Positions 1-10,872 of a DNA stretch of 64,000 bases are shown one piece after another. The translations under genes were made by a program, and so were the position numbers. The notes beneath the pieces were generated by a model, which saw only the letters and a list, made by a program, of their open reading frames with translations, had not been told where the DNA came from and did not search any database. This stretch comes from Forficula auricularia (taxonomy: Eukaryota > Arthropoda > Insecta > Dermaptera > Forficulidae). Numbering within the stretch: position 1 is the stretch's first letter; each line of letters begins with the position of its first letter. Location of the stretch: assembly GCA_024734495.1 (NCBI GenBank), contig JALMQS010000073.1, positions 3,966,985 through 4,030,984 of the forward strand, written 5' to 3'.

Positions 1-961
1 TCGTTTTAATGTAATAAGGAAAAATTATTATTATTAATTTTCAAAGTCCATATCGGTGATTCAACTTGAAGATTCCAGATTATCATTGATTTATTTTCAA
101 AAACCTGAAAACATCAAATTTTTCATTTCTTTCTATCCAGAAAAGAGTAAGTAATTTGAAGACCGCTATCGGGGATCCGATGCCAATTAAGTAAACAAGA
201 CATTTAATAAAATAGAATGATGGTGCTATTTGCGGGTTAAATTTGCATTTCACCCTCTAAGGAATTGAAATTCAAAGCGAAGGAGCAGTGAGGTCCTGAG
301 TTGAACCCTAGGATGACGAAGCCATTGAAGGGCACCGATCGCGGTGGAATCGAGTCCCATCAAATATCTGACACCTTTGACACTTGCTTTGTGCCCTGAA
401 TGGGGGTTTCGATTTTTTTATTCACACACTTTCCTTGTGTAAATCTAATAAGCCGGACAAGTGTGTGTCTGTCTCACAAACTGAATATTCCCTAACTAAT
501 ACATAATGCTAATAATATGATGATGATTAGAGAGCGCAAAAAATTCTCTTTTTTTCAGAAAAAAGTCGTCTAAAAATTCTCAATTTTTGCATAAATTGTC
601 TGTAATTTTTTAGATAAATAGACAGTGAATAGCCTTTGTCAGAAAAAAATTATCTATACATTCATGAATATTATGAATGTTAACAAAAAAAAAAAAAAAA
701 AAAAAAAACAGTAAATTTTTGAAGGAAATGCCTTAGAATATGGAAATGAATATAATATAAATGATTCTTTCTTATAAAATAATTTATTAAACCATAGAGA
801 ACCACAAAAAAATAAGAAATTTTATTTAAAAATAATATTTCTACATTTTCCATAAAACAAATTATATACATTATTTACATATCTTGAAGTAGTTTGTTCA
901 TCTTTCTCACCCTTGACATTATGCCTATTCATATAGAAATTGCATATAAGATACATTTTTA
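1..961. other. AT-rich sequence, no gene seen
   Basis: No coding region, RNA gene or clear repeat boundary was recognised. A poly(A) run lies near 684-708. The short open frames here are low-complexity (F/I/K-rich), as expected by chance in AT-rich DNA. Confidence 0.5.
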
Positions 962-2035
962 ACCGACTTCAAGAAAGGAGGAGGTCCTCAATTCGACTGA
1001 ATTTCTTTTGTGTCTATGTTACCTAATATCTTCGCCAATTGTGAACCGATTTTGATGATTTTTTTTGCATTGGGCTCAGTCTAGTTTCTGATTGGTAAAA
1101 ATATGAATTTCATTGGTATTGGACCTTTTTTGTTATCTTTGTTCAACTTCTTAGTTTATGAACCGATTTTATTGATTATTTCTGCGTTTGGATTAGTATA
1201 TCTCCAAGATAGTCACGATACCTAACTATTTATTTATTTTATGTATGTTCAGCGAGAACTTTTTGTCTCGTGGACCGATTTCGATGATTCTTTTTTTTAT
1301 TGGAAAGAGGGTACCTTAGGAGTGGTCCCATATTAATTAGGTCAAGTTCTGATAATATGATCAATGATGAAATATCGTAGATCTCCAATTCTTATGAGCA
1401 AATAATCGAAATTATAATAAATAAAATATTTTATAAAAAAAAATCTTAAAACATTCATTTAAAACCCGCTAACGTTTGGAAATAATTTCTCTATTTATGA
1501 AATGAATTTTATTATCATTTTCTGATTCATTCGCCCTACGCTTTCTTTTACAAGATGCATGCAAGGTATGATCTTAAGTCAGTCACTCTTAATAACATCA
1601 CTAAAAAGAGAAAAATAATAATAATTTTTATAAAAAAAAAAATAAATAAAACCGACTTCAAAGAAACTAAATGCAACAAATAAAATAATAAGAACTAAAA
1701 AATAAAATAAAATGCACTAAAAGGTATAAAATAATTATCTAATTTAGTAACAAATATACGAAGAAATATTAACATGAAATCCATTTTTGAAGTCGGTGCT
1801 AAACAAACTATATAATCGAGCGTACCAGCCAAACGTACTAAGTAAGATCCGTAGAGTTCGATTCATAAAATGTATATTTTTGGCACCGACTTCAAAAAGT
1901 GATTTCATGTACATATTTGGTCTTTTAGTTTAAACTAAATTAAATAATTATTTTATACCTTTTAGTGCATTTTATTTGATTCTTGAGTTCTTATTATTTA
2001 ATTTGTTGCATTTTAGTTTTTTTGAAGTCAGTTTT
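962..2035 (+). repeat. ACCGACTTC fold-back element, copy A
   Basis: The outer arm starts ACCGACTTCAAGAAAGGAGG and runs to about 1640. It is followed by an inner palindrome: left arm about 1651-1798, right arm about 1881-2034, with both ends carrying ACCGACTTC or its complement. The roughly 80-base loop between them contains AACGTACTAAGTAAGATCCG. Four related copies lie at 28096, 47575, 52674 and 63534. This copy has only one outer arm. No transposase is encoded, so it is most likely a non-autonomous fold-back DNA element. Family name unknown. Confidence 0.75.
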
Positions 2036-2610
2036 ATTTTTTTTATTTTTATAAAAATTATAATATTTTAAATCGTACTAAGGCCAAAAGAGAAAATATA
2101 AATAGAGTAAAATAAACTAATGTGGCCACCCCCTATCTTATATTTAATATTTAATCAAATAATTTATAATCCTTCACGAAATAACTGGGCGCCCGCCCCC
2201 CCCCTCCTCCATCATTTTGGTCTCATTAACAATTAATCATGAAAGAACATTAGTGTGCATACTTTGGACAAAAATGATTTTATAATAATAAAACTTGAGT
2301 AAGATGCGAGATAGGTTTCACAAAAAAACAAGAAATAAAACAAAATTGAGTTCTGAATTTGATATATTTCGGGGTTGAGAAAAAAAATAATTATAGTTAC
2401 TATTGATTTATTAGTAAAGAGCGCATATACGTATGAAAATCATCAACCGTTCAATTTTTGTATCTCTGAGTTCTTATAATACATATTTTTTGTTTGTTAT
2501 TAGTAAAATAATTACTTTTAATGAAATGTGGAAAAACTTACGAAACCTACAGTTTGAGAGTATCGCTTGTACATAGCCGCTTTTTTTATGAATATTTTGT
2601 CTACTTACAT
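2036..2610. repeat. AT-rich stretch with a half hammerhead-type repeat (about 2281-2375)
   Basis: About 2281-2375 resembles the left half of the fold-back at 26945-27103. It shares AATAATAAAACT, the GATAGGTTTCACAAAAAA block and GATATATTTCGGGGTT. The sequence stops after the GAAA/stem II half, so no complete ribozyme core is present. Nothing else was recognised. Confidence 0.45.
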
Positions 2611-2908
2611 AATTATAAAATTGTTTATGACGTTCTCATAATGAGGTATTCAAAAAAAAAAATTCTTTAAAAAGTTTTTTTTTTTTATTTATTTTAAAAT
2701 TTTAGTTTTTTTTTTGATATTGTGTGTACAAAGAGGTGTTGGGCTAGTCATTACAAAGATAAAACAAACTTAGTAATAGTAGTACCTCTTTGTACGCTCA
2801 AAATCAAAAAAAGTAGATGGAAATGACAAAAATTTTAAAATAAATATATAAAACAAATATATATATATTTAAATACATCATTATGGTAATGTCATAAACA
2901 ATTTTCTA
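2611..2908. repeat. imperfect palindrome
   Basis: Outer arms at about 2611-2645 and 2876-2908 are inverted copies (ATAAAATTGTTTATGACGTT type). Inner arms at about 2687-2738 and 2785-2851 carry ACAAAGAGGT and ACCTCTTTGT next to A/T tracts. No coding capacity. Probably a short fold-back or MITE. Confidence 0.5.
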
Positions 2909-3954
2909 AGTGTCATGAACGTGGATCGCTATGCCAATCCTTGGACCCTCCCAAACGCTAGAAGCAGATAAATGTTTAAATCATCCACAATGGTTGAAAA
3001 ATTAAACCCTTTCTTATTTCTTTTGATTTCATTTGACAATGAAGAGATAAGTGAGCTTGTGGATTATTTTTAGAATTTTAATATAATTATTTGATTGAAA
3101 ATGAGCTGGTGCAAAACTCAGCTAAAAATGACCATTCTGTGGCTATCTAAAACAGTCATTTTAAATCTAAATAAATTTTAGAAAATTACACTTAATTTGT
3201 CTAATGACAGAGATATATACAGGGATTCCATACTGTCTGATAAAATATATAATTTTTATTTTTTGACTCCGCTTAAAAATGAATTCTTCTCAATGCGATC
3301 AAAATTCCAAATTTGTATTCAATTTATTTTTCAAGCTACACAACAGACGACTTGTAGTGACACAAATAGGGCCCGGTTTTATTTTTAAACGGAACCCTAA
3401 AAACTACGCATTTCTAAATAATCTGAGAAGTTGGTGTGCATCTCTCACCCTTAAGAACGAAACATTCTTTAGTCCGAGTGTCGCAGATGGCTAGTTGAAA
3501 AATCTTAATTGAATTCGATTCTTCTTCTTTCCAGGCCTTATCCCTTTCGCGGCCCAACCCCTCGACATCTAAACCAACCCCATCTCTGTTCACAGCGCCT
3601 GGAAAGAGCTCGACCTATTTAGTTTAAATTTCGATCACGACTTCCAATTATCTGAATCAAAGCCCTATGTATTTTCGGTTGAGTCGATTAAGTGTGAAAA
3701 GCTTCTCTGTATAGTGGTGTTTCAAAGATTCCATTAATTTTGAAAAAACTATTTTTATTTTTTAAAATTTAAACATACATATCAATTAAAAATACTAAAA
3801 TCACCTTTTGGGTTCAATTTTCTGCAAGCCAAATCATCAAATTAGATATGGGTATATGCTTTATGGTATAAGCTCCTAATTTTACAGCCAAAATATATAT
3901 TTCTAAATCTGTATCAACAAATAAACGGAGTTAGTTCTGTGTTCAACTTGGTTG
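2909..3954. other. no gene recognised
   Basis: Open frames of 60-70 codons here have no recognisable domain, and I treat them as chance. No repeat boundary was defined. Confidence 0.4.
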
Positions 3955-4090
3955 GTTATTAAGTTATACTAGATATATTTGTCTAGATTAATTTGCCTCA
4001 ACGCTGACGTAATGCTGCCGAGAGAGAGCTCCATCGGTATATTTGCGGCAAATTTGAAATATAATCGTAATTTGGACTCAAATTTCGAAA

Positions 4091-4620
4091 TGAAAGACTC
4101 CAATTGATTTTAAATTAAGAAACATTAAATATATTGATAATTATTACCCCCCCCCCCCTTTACCATTCAAAAATTAAATATTCAATTCGCTTTTCTTTCG
4201 CACAGAAAAAGAAATCAATCACATCTTATTTGATTTATATTTTATATATTATTTGTTTATTTTTTAATAATTTGCCACTTTTTTATAATATTTTAAAAAT
4301 CTATATTTTGTTAGACAAATTTAAAATATAATTGTAATTTTAACTCGAATTTTGAAATGAAAGACTCCAATTGATTTTAAATTAAGAAACCTTAAATATA
4401 TTGATAATTATTCCCCCCCCTTCACCACTCAAAAATTAAATATTCAATTCGCTTTTCTTTGCGCACAGAAGAAGAAATTAGTCACATTTTATTTATATTT
4501 TATATATTGTTTGTTTATTTTTTAAAAATTTACCACTTTTTTATAATTTTTAAAAAATCTAAATTGTATTATTCTTATTTTTTGATTTTTACAAAATTGA
4601 ACGACTTAAGACACGCATGC
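4091..4620. repeat. tandem duplication, period about 267 bp
   Basis: TGAAAGACTCCAATTGATTT occurs at 4091 and again at 4358. The following sequence, including a poly-C run and TATTCAATTCGCTTTTCTTT, is repeated in the same order with scattered differences. It lies inside the GC-headed element. Confidence 0.75.
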
Positions 4621-4980
4621 CCATATGAGTTTCTCATGGCAATACTGGATGGAGCAGCCTGTCATACAAACAACACCTGATCTCTTTTAAATATTTGGAG
4701 CCTTATATCGATTATCGATCCCAAATTTTAAAAAAATGATATAATATAATTCTCCTCCTCACACGATCTCACTTTTTTAAATAAATCTATTTCCACACAA
4801 AAAATATCACAATCCTGTAGAGTATAGAAAAAAAATACTTCCAGATTCATATCTAGAGCCTCATTTCTGTAGGTGTGTCAGGACAAAAATGAGGCGAAAC
4901 TTTTAAGAGACTATGTATTTTAGGGAGTTTACAGGTATATATTTGGAGTGTGGTTTTTTAAGAGGAATAACATTTTTGGA

Positions 4981-5059
4981 CCGAGGCGCCGCCCGCCAGG
5001 CCACCAGCCCGGAGGGCCGAGCTTCGAGGGCGTGCCGAAGGCACGCACGAAAACCTCGT
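4981..5059 (-). ncRNA. GC-rich structured module, copy 1
   Basis: On the minus strand this reads ACGAG, then a perfect hairpin GCGTGCC-TTC-GGCACGC (5030-5046), then a second hairpin GCCC-TCC-GGGC (5007-5017), then a GC-rich segment ending CCTCGG. CGAG at the start can pair with CTCG at the end and close the structure. The block stands out in very AT-rich DNA. I infer a folded RNA (or DNA) element. Its function is unknown. Confidence 0.5.
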
Positions 5060-5075
5060 TATAAATATTAACAGA

Positions 5076-6271
5076 GATGCAGAGACGTTGCTTAACAACA
5101 AGGGCGCTAGCCACGGACTCTTGGAATCTTACCAGCATTATAGATACATATCTATATAGGTATATAGAATAATTATTATATAATAGTAGCCAAAATATTT
5201 GATTTCTTCTTTGCGAAGCAGATAAAGTATTATAATCGGTCACGCGACAAATATGATTTCTAAAGGGTCCTCAGGTAAAGACGACAGAACCCATGGTCTC
5301 AACCAAGGTGTTTAGTGCACATCAAATGAATTTTCATTACGGCACATTATCCACAATCCAAAATAAAATAGAAAAATAATAATAATAAAGAATAATATTA
5401 AAAGTAAATTTATTTAAAAAAGTAAATAAATAATTTCACTTGAATTCTTCGTCGATCAATTGGCTAAACTATGAGTGTGAATCCCGGATTCCTATTTTTG
5501 GCGCTCGGGTTCTATTCGCGAGGTGGTGAATACTACCCTACTGGCATATAATTAAAAATTATCCATTCCATCTCGGATCTTGTACTTGACAACCTATCGT
5601 AATTTCCTTAGATAAAATATATTATTTGTAACATTTGTTTTTTAGTAAAATATCATTTAAAAACAAAAAAATAATATTTTTCTATTTGTCAACAAGCTAT
5701 CTGTCTCTTTCTATTAATTCAAAGTTCATAATTATAAATAAATAATAAAATAGTCCATACATACATTTTTTATATAAAAGGTATATTTAAAAATGTCAGA
5801 AAAAGGTTTATTGTTTGTCCTCCTGTTTTACTTCTTTTGGACAAATTAACTTTTCATATAAATAAATTATTATTTCTAGTATACAAAAAAAAAGGAAAAT
5901 ATTTTTAGAAAGATTTCTACCAAGAATGAAACTTTTTACTAACTGGACAATAAGTCTATGAAATGCTTTGTGTTGTATTTGTTGTTCTCTTTATTTATTT
6001 ATTTATTCTTTTTTTTTTTAAGGAAAAAATATCAAATAGTTTTCAAAAAGAAAAAAAAATAATACAAAAGTTCAAAAGAGAGAACTAATATTCTTGGAAT
6101 ATAAACAAGGAAACGAAATGTAAACAAAGATTCAAGTTGTTGTTGTTCGTGTGCTTTTTTGTATATATCTTTTTTGACTAGAAATGGATCATCTTGGGGA
6201 AATTTATAAAATAAACTGTTTGCGATAAATATGGTTTTTTATTTACTTATTTACAAATGCAACTCAGGGTA
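5076..6271. other. AT-rich, with a tRNA-like relic at about 5480-5595
   Basis: About 5480-5595 has GCGCTCGGGTTCTATTCGCG followed by ATAATTAAAAATTATCCATT. That matches the dispersed family with a box B-like GGTTCGATTCC (compare 16512-16615 and 58438-58520). About 5265-5312 (AAAGGGTCCTCAGGTAAAGA) is repeated near 45472-45520. No gene was seen in the rest. Confidence 0.45.
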
Positions 6272-6279
6272 AACTAGAC

Positions 6280-7598
6280 TAGGGATTCCCAAACTTTTCC
6301 TAGTCCCGGAGCCTTTTTTTAATTACAATTTTTCCATGACGCCCTATTTATTAATATTTATTTGGTCACGCAGTAGGGGGCCTCCTCTTACAAGATAAGA
6401 ATTATTTACAAAATTGGGTCTCAAATTGGTGGTGGTTTACATCTCTCTCTCTCTTCTTCCTTATTTACAGTAGACTCATGTTAACTTTGAATTTTATAAA
6501 TATTGTCAAAATTAATAAAAACAACAAAAAACTAAAAATATTTACAAAAATAAAAAGAATGAACACAAAAATATGAACAAACAAAAAACAATGAATATAA
6601 ACCGAAAATATGTACAAAACAATAGTCAAATAAGAACCAAAAGTCAAAAATTAAAAATACAAAATAAAATAAAAAATAAAAATATGTACAGGAATAAAAA
6701 AATAAATAAATAAACTGACACGTTCTGATGTGGCCATCCACTTGACTTTATCATACAACCTGCCCCCTCACTTATATTTAATATTTAATAAAATTATTTA
6801 TAATCATATTGGGGAGGGGGGTTAGTTTTTGCATTTTTAGACTACTGGGATCTTACTGATTATGTATACAAAATTTGGTTGAATTTGCTTAAATGGCCTA
6901 GATTTTTAATTTTTAACCCCCCTCTACCCCCCTTAATTTTGGGTCGATATGCACCAAAATCTAATCAGCTCTTAATCTCAATGGACCAAAACTACGTGTG
7001 AAATTTAGTTTTGACATTCACACTAGTTTTTGAGCTAGCTCGTCCAAAAAAATTTGGTAACGCCCAGACTAACAGAATAACAAACAGACTAACAGGCATT
7101 TTGACAAAACAATTATTATCTCGAAAAATATAATTTTTTCGTTGTTTTCTTATTAGAGCTTTTCTGTAGACCGAAATGCCATGGTCACGCTCAATTTATT
7201 TAATCAAAATAGTTTCAGCCGTTTTTGAGATATTTCGAAAAAAAGAAGGAAAAAAAAGACTTTTTTCATGCACGATTACAATACTTGACCATACCCTATA
7301 TAGTAAATTAATAAATAAATAAATAAAATAGAAAATATGTACAGGTTAAAATTTCATAGAGTTGGTATTTGAGAGACTTAGGATAAATCCTAGGTAACTT
7401 CATTATTATTTGACCCGCTCTATACGTTCTTTTGTTAAACCCTAAGTAAAAGTATGTCTAATCGTAAGTAAGAGATAAAAATAAATAAAAAATAAATTTC
7501 CAGCTTCTCACTTTGTTTTTGTGTCTTGCTTAAATTAATTACAAAGCTTCGCGGCGCTCCTGTGAAGAGACCGCGGCGCACACGTTTGGTAATCTCTG
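6280..7598 (+). mobile_element. non-autonomous hAT-like element
   Basis: The element is bounded by an 8-bp direct repeat AACTAGAC (6272-6279 and 7599-7606), the target duplication length typical of hAT transposons. Its ends are inverted: TAGGGATTCCCAAAC on the left, and CAGAGATTACCAAAC when the right end is read on the minus strand. It encodes no transposase. A member of the TGACRCGTTCTGATG repeat family lies inside (about 6715-7305), so the element is itself composite. A second, disrupted copy is at 60670-61275. Confidence 0.75.
6715..7305 (+). repeat. TGACGTGTTCTGATG family repeat, copy 1
   Basis: It runs from TGACACGTTCTGATGTGGCC to about CATGCACGATTACAATACTT plus a short tail. Landmarks are ATTTTGACAAAACAATTATT and TTTGAGATATTTCGAAAAAA. 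Other copies are at 37577-38272 (plus) and 39089-39818 (minus), with a partial copy near 37150. No ORF. Class unknown. Confidence 0.65.
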
Positions 7599-7656
7599 AA
7601 CTAGACGAAGAAAGGACAAGAGGAGGTGGGTATTTTTTAGGAGGATCGGGAAATGC

Positions 7657-9041
7657 CGGAAACTGGTCAAAGCTACATCGATATTCTAAATAACAGACCC
7701 TAAATATTATTATTTTAGTTACTCAAAGGCTTTGGGGAATTGCTTAGCGTAATGATATGTGACAAGGGGGGTTGGGGATGGTCTCGCAGCTCATAAATTT
7801 TATTTTAATTTTTTTCTTAACTTGATTTTAAATTTTATTATAAGGGGGGGGGGGGGCTAGCTTTTGTGACGTTATATTTGTTAGAGGGGTTTCAGGAAAT
7901 GTGACGCAGCTTGGGGAAGGGGAGACAGGGGTCCAAAAAGGCGAAATTTTGCTTGACGTATTGTATAAATGGTCCCTTAGTACATTTGAAATTGAATTAA
8001 TGAATTTTAATATAATGATGCTAGACCGGTTTTATTATATTTTAAACAATTTTCGATGCTCTTTTACTCGGTCACCATTGTAAACAAAAATAAAAATACC
8101 TCTTATAATAAATAATATTTATATTAATTTATTTATTCATATACTCACTGTCCATCTAGAGAATTTAAATACCGAGTAAAAGAGTATCGAAAATTGTTTA
8201 AAATATGAATTAATGAATGTTTCTATTTCTATTTCTTTGTACTTTATTTTGGCTTAGCTTTGACATATTGAAAGCAATTGTTCTCATACAACTAAAATGT
8301 GAATAAATGAATTAAGCATTTCAAAAGAATGAGCTAATACTACTCTAGGAATTAAAAATAAAAACAAAATTGTAATTAAAAAAATCAATTTGTTTTCTTG
8401 ATTCATGTTTTTTTACAATATTTTTTGATTAAAAATGTACTAACTCGAAATTTGTAAAAAAAAAAAAAAAAAAAAAACTGAGAGATTAATATAGTTGTAA
8501 ATTTATGAACGAAAAAAGAGCAAGGGTTGTGAGGGTTTCAGACGAAGGTGAGAAATCCTTCTAATGAATAAAACAGTCCGTCTCAAGAGCCTAATATCTT
8601 AAAGGTGTCTACTCGAGTCAAAGACTGTTTACAGAATATCTATATCATCGCGCTAATATAATGAGCCTGAGAACGAAGCAGAGGAATGAGAAGCCGGGCT
8701 TTGTAAATTCAACCAAATTACAATTTTATATTTAATAAGTGCACTTACTTGTCTATGCAGGAATTTTTTTTTTTTTTTTTTTTTAATGCAATCGAATGCA
8801 AGAAGCGGTGCACCAGTAAAGATGCAGCCCCTATGAATCTCGAAAGACCCTTGCATTACCGAAGAGAAGGGAAAGTTGATTAAATGAGAGGGTGTAGACG
8901 TAGGTGTTTATGCACTCGGGGTTTGAAGGTTTGAAGTCATGGGGATATATTTATTGGCGAATGAAGTGGTCCGGCACTTTTCTAATTTGACCGCGAAAGA
9001 GTGTTGGGAGTCGGCAAAACGCGTGCTACGTGCAAAGCATG
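7657..9041. repeat. composite LINE-derived repeat, copy 1, left part
   Basis: It begins CGGAAACTGGTCAAAGCTAC and is co-linear with 20089-21440, with many small indels. The right-hand third (about 8650-9041) is minus-strand jockey-like reverse transcriptase C-terminus with frame breaks. The LTR retrotransposon interrupts the repeat after 9041, and it resumes at 14809. The left two-thirds contain a poly-G run and poly(A)/(T) runs but no recognisable protein. Confidence 0.75.
8653..9041 (-). pseudogene. jockey-like LINE reverse transcriptase C-terminus, broken
   Basis: Minus-strand frames give fragments such as KLEKCRTTSF and MQGSFEIHRGCIF, typical of the region after the RT domain in insect jockey-type proteins. 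Stops and frameshifts occur throughout. It continues on the far side of the LTR element at 14809-15098, so this was one LINE fragment before the insertion. Confidence 0.6.
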
Positions 9042-9108
9042 AGTCACGTCAGGATATTGTGTTATCTATTCCCACGCTGAGAGAGTTACAGACTCAGCAT
9101 TTATCTAG

Positions 9109-9116
9109 TATATAAA
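9109..9116 (+). promoter_or_regulatory. LTR TATA box
   Basis: TATATAAA lies in the first third of the 5' LTR. The likely start is about 25-35 bases downstream, around TCCAGTGGG. The same motif is present in the 3' LTR. Confidence 0.6.
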
Positions 9117-9225
9117 GACGGATGTCCAGTGGGAACATCAAGGCTTGTCTTAAGCTCGTTTTGATCACATTCGACTTGAGACCTCCAATCTCCAAGTATA
9201 ACCTGTTGTATTTTAAATTCTACCT

Positions 9226-9231
9226 AATAAA
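9226..9231 (+). terminator. LTR polyadenylation signal
   Basis: AATAAA, about 115 bases after the TATA box. The functional copy for 3' end formation would be its counterpart in the 3' LTR. Confidence 0.55.
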
Positions 9232-9292
9232 ACCAATTTATTCAAAATTCATATCGTTTTTTTTTGAAATCTACGATACTGAAGAATAAAAT

Positions 9293-9310
9293 TGGCGCAG
9301 TCGGTAGGAT
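9293..9310 (+). promoter_or_regulatory. primer binding site, tRNA-Ser type
   Basis: TGGCGCAGTCGGTAGGAT starts at the last base of the 5' LTR. TGG pairs with the CCA end of a tRNA, and the following bases fit the acceptor stem of insect tRNA-Ser as used by 297/17.6-type elements. The 1-base overlap with the LTR is known in this group. Confidence 0.8.
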
Positions 9311-10023
9311 AAAACCCAAAAAACCCCGGATTTCGGTAGGCCAAAACCTAAAATTTCGAAAGCCACTTTGGGAATCGCCCGACGTCCGTGTCGCAGTGCC
9401 AACGGACGGTCAGCTCTTAAGCTGTTTACTAGCGAAAAACCTATCATCGCCTTGCCACGACAACCCGTTGACAACCGTCAGCCAACCGCCAACCAAATTG
9501 GAGCGATAGGAAGCCACCAGCCTTAACGAGGAGTGGACTTCGAGCTGCGGGACATCATACAAATACTGAGGAAGATACAGCCGAAACTTCCCAAGGGCGC
9601 AGTCAGCATCGTCAGCGGAGAATACAACACAAAGGTTAGAAACGAACAGACATCCTTCCGGTCAACCGTACTGTTACACGGCCCATAAATGGAACGTTAA
9701 AACTAAATAAATAAATAAAATAATAAAATAATTGTGAAAGTTAAATAATAATACAAATAAATGTTAAATAAAGAAATAAATAAAGGTTAATGCATGAAAA
9801 GTGAATAAATAATTGTTAAATAAATAAATAAATAAATAAAGGTTAATGCATGAAATAAAATAAATATTAAAGTAAATTGAGATAAATGAATAAATAAATA
9901 ATTGTTGAAATAAATAAAAAATTAATATTATAAATAAAATAATACTAATATAAAATAATAGTAATTGCTTTAGAAAGATTTAACAGATTTAATTAAATAA
10001 TAAATAATTAAAAAGAATAAACA
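9311..10023 (+). other. 5' leader of the LTR element
   Basis: Untranslated region between primer site and gag. The first half is mixed in composition. The second half (about 9700-10020) is a run of AATAAATAAATA-like repeats. The short open frame at 9264-9509 overlaps the LTR and primer site and is not a gene. Confidence 0.7.
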
Positions 10024-10872
10024 ATGGCTACATTATCCCATTCCGAACTTTTAAAATTGATTCCTAAATATAACGGTTCCCCTGAATTATTGGAGGAATT
10101 TATTGAAAATACTGAGGCGATAGTAAGAAATTTTAGTGAAGTCCCTATTGATCAACAAAATTTAATTTTATTACATATCAAGAATCAAATAATAGGAGAA
10201 GCTAGACATAAAATATTAGGCCATCATGTCAGAAATTGGGATGAATTAGTAATCTTATTAAGAAACTTATTCAAATCGCCAAAGAATGAAAATACAATTA
10301 AAGTAGAATTATTTTCCCTAACGAATAAAAATCTAGGTATTGAGAAAAATTATGTAGAAATAAACAAATTAATGACCCAGTATAATTCCCGAATAAACGC
10401 TAGAAATATTGAAACAGATATTAAAACCGAATTAATTAAAGAATTTTCTAAAGATGCCACACAAATTTTTATAAAAACATTAAAGGAACCCACAGCAAGC
10501 CAGGTTTTAGCACAAAATCTAGGTTCAGTATACGAGGTTTATGAGTACATTCTCAATAGAACGAATGCACTAACAGTTGAGGGCAAACCAAAAATAAATA
10601 ATAATAATTATAATAATACAAATTACAGAAATTTTCAACCTAGGAATTTTCAACCTAGACAGAATTTTCAACCCAGACCCCATTTCCAAAATTATCAAAA
10701 TGGTTATCAAAACTCTAATAATTATAGAAATCATAATAATTACAGGCCCCCACGTCCACAATATTTTAATCAAACCCCAATGTCCACACAGACAATTCAG
10801 AATCAATCAGGTCAGGAAAGAAGAGAAAATCATTTTTTAGGAAGAGGCCCCCGAGAGAACGAACTCACATAA
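10024..10872 (+). CDS. gag: Gag-like protein of the LTR retrotransposon
   Basis: 282 codons, intact, starting at ATG in ACAATGGCTACA. Residues about 1-190 resemble Ty3/gypsy Gag capsid regions (PKYNGSPELLEEFIENTEAI near the N-terminus). The C-terminal third is N/Q/R/P-rich with repeated RNFQPR motifs and no CCHC zinc knuckle. Lack of a knuckle with a basic tail is usual for gypsy/17.6-type Gag. A slippery heptamer near the 3' end (10833-10839) leads into the pol frame. It would package the element RNA into cytoplasmic particles. Identity is from family resemblance, not a database search. Confidence 0.85.
   Translation: MATLSHSELLKLIPKYNGSPELLEEFIENTEAIVRNFSEVPIDQQNLILLHIKNQIIGEARHKILGHHVRNWDELVILLRNLFKSPKNENTIKVELFSLTNKNLGIEKNYVEINKLMTQYNSRINARNIETDIKTELIKEFSKDATQIFIKTLKEPTASQVLAQNLGSVYEVYEYILNRTNALTVEGKPKINNNNYNNTNYRNFQPRNFQPRQNFQPRPHFQNYQNGYQNSNNYRNHNNYRPPRPQYFNQTPMSTQTIQNQSGQERRENHFLGRGPRENELT
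10833..10839 (+). promoter_or_regulatory. -1 ribosomal frameshift site (gag/pol)
   Basis: TTTTTTA in register T-TTT-TTA within gag (codons CAT TTT TTA), the X-XXY-YYZ form of a -1 slippery site. The -1 frame is open from here through the annotated pol start to 12725. Pol is therefore probably made as a Gag-Pol fusion, not from the ATG at 10950. Confidence 0.75.

Larger units (their letters stand above)
3955..5075 (-). mobile_element. GC-headed element, minus-strand copy
   Basis: Read on the minus strand this matches the element at 59637-60525. It starts with the GC-rich hairpin module (4981-5059), continues with CTCGGTCCAAAAAT and the ATTGATCATTATT-type and AATTGGAGTCTTTCATTT blocks, and ends near TTAATCTAGACAAATATA (about 3965-4000). 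The tRNA-like part seen in the other copies is mostly lost. Internally, about 267 bases are duplicated in tandem (units starting near 4091 and 4358). No protein is encoded. Confidence 0.6.
9042..9293 (+). repeat. 5' LTR
   Basis: 252 bp, AGTCACGTCAGG...ATAAAATT, matching the 3' LTR (14557-14808) base for base as far as I can read. It contains a TATA box and AATAAA (separate entries). AGT...ATT ends are usual for the 297/17.6/gypsy group. Confidence 0.9.

Noticed and set aside
2281..2375. Tenth hammerhead core
   Set aside because: Only the GAAA and half of stem II remain. CUGANGA is missing.
7901..8083. 60-codon ORF similar to one at 20327-20515
   Set aside because: Similarity comes from the duplicated composite repeat. 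The reading frame is not preserved between copies beyond short stretches, and there is no known domain.
9264..9509. 81-codon ORF at the 5' LTR
   Set aside because: Overlaps the LTR end, primer binding site and leader of the retrotransposon. No protein similarity.
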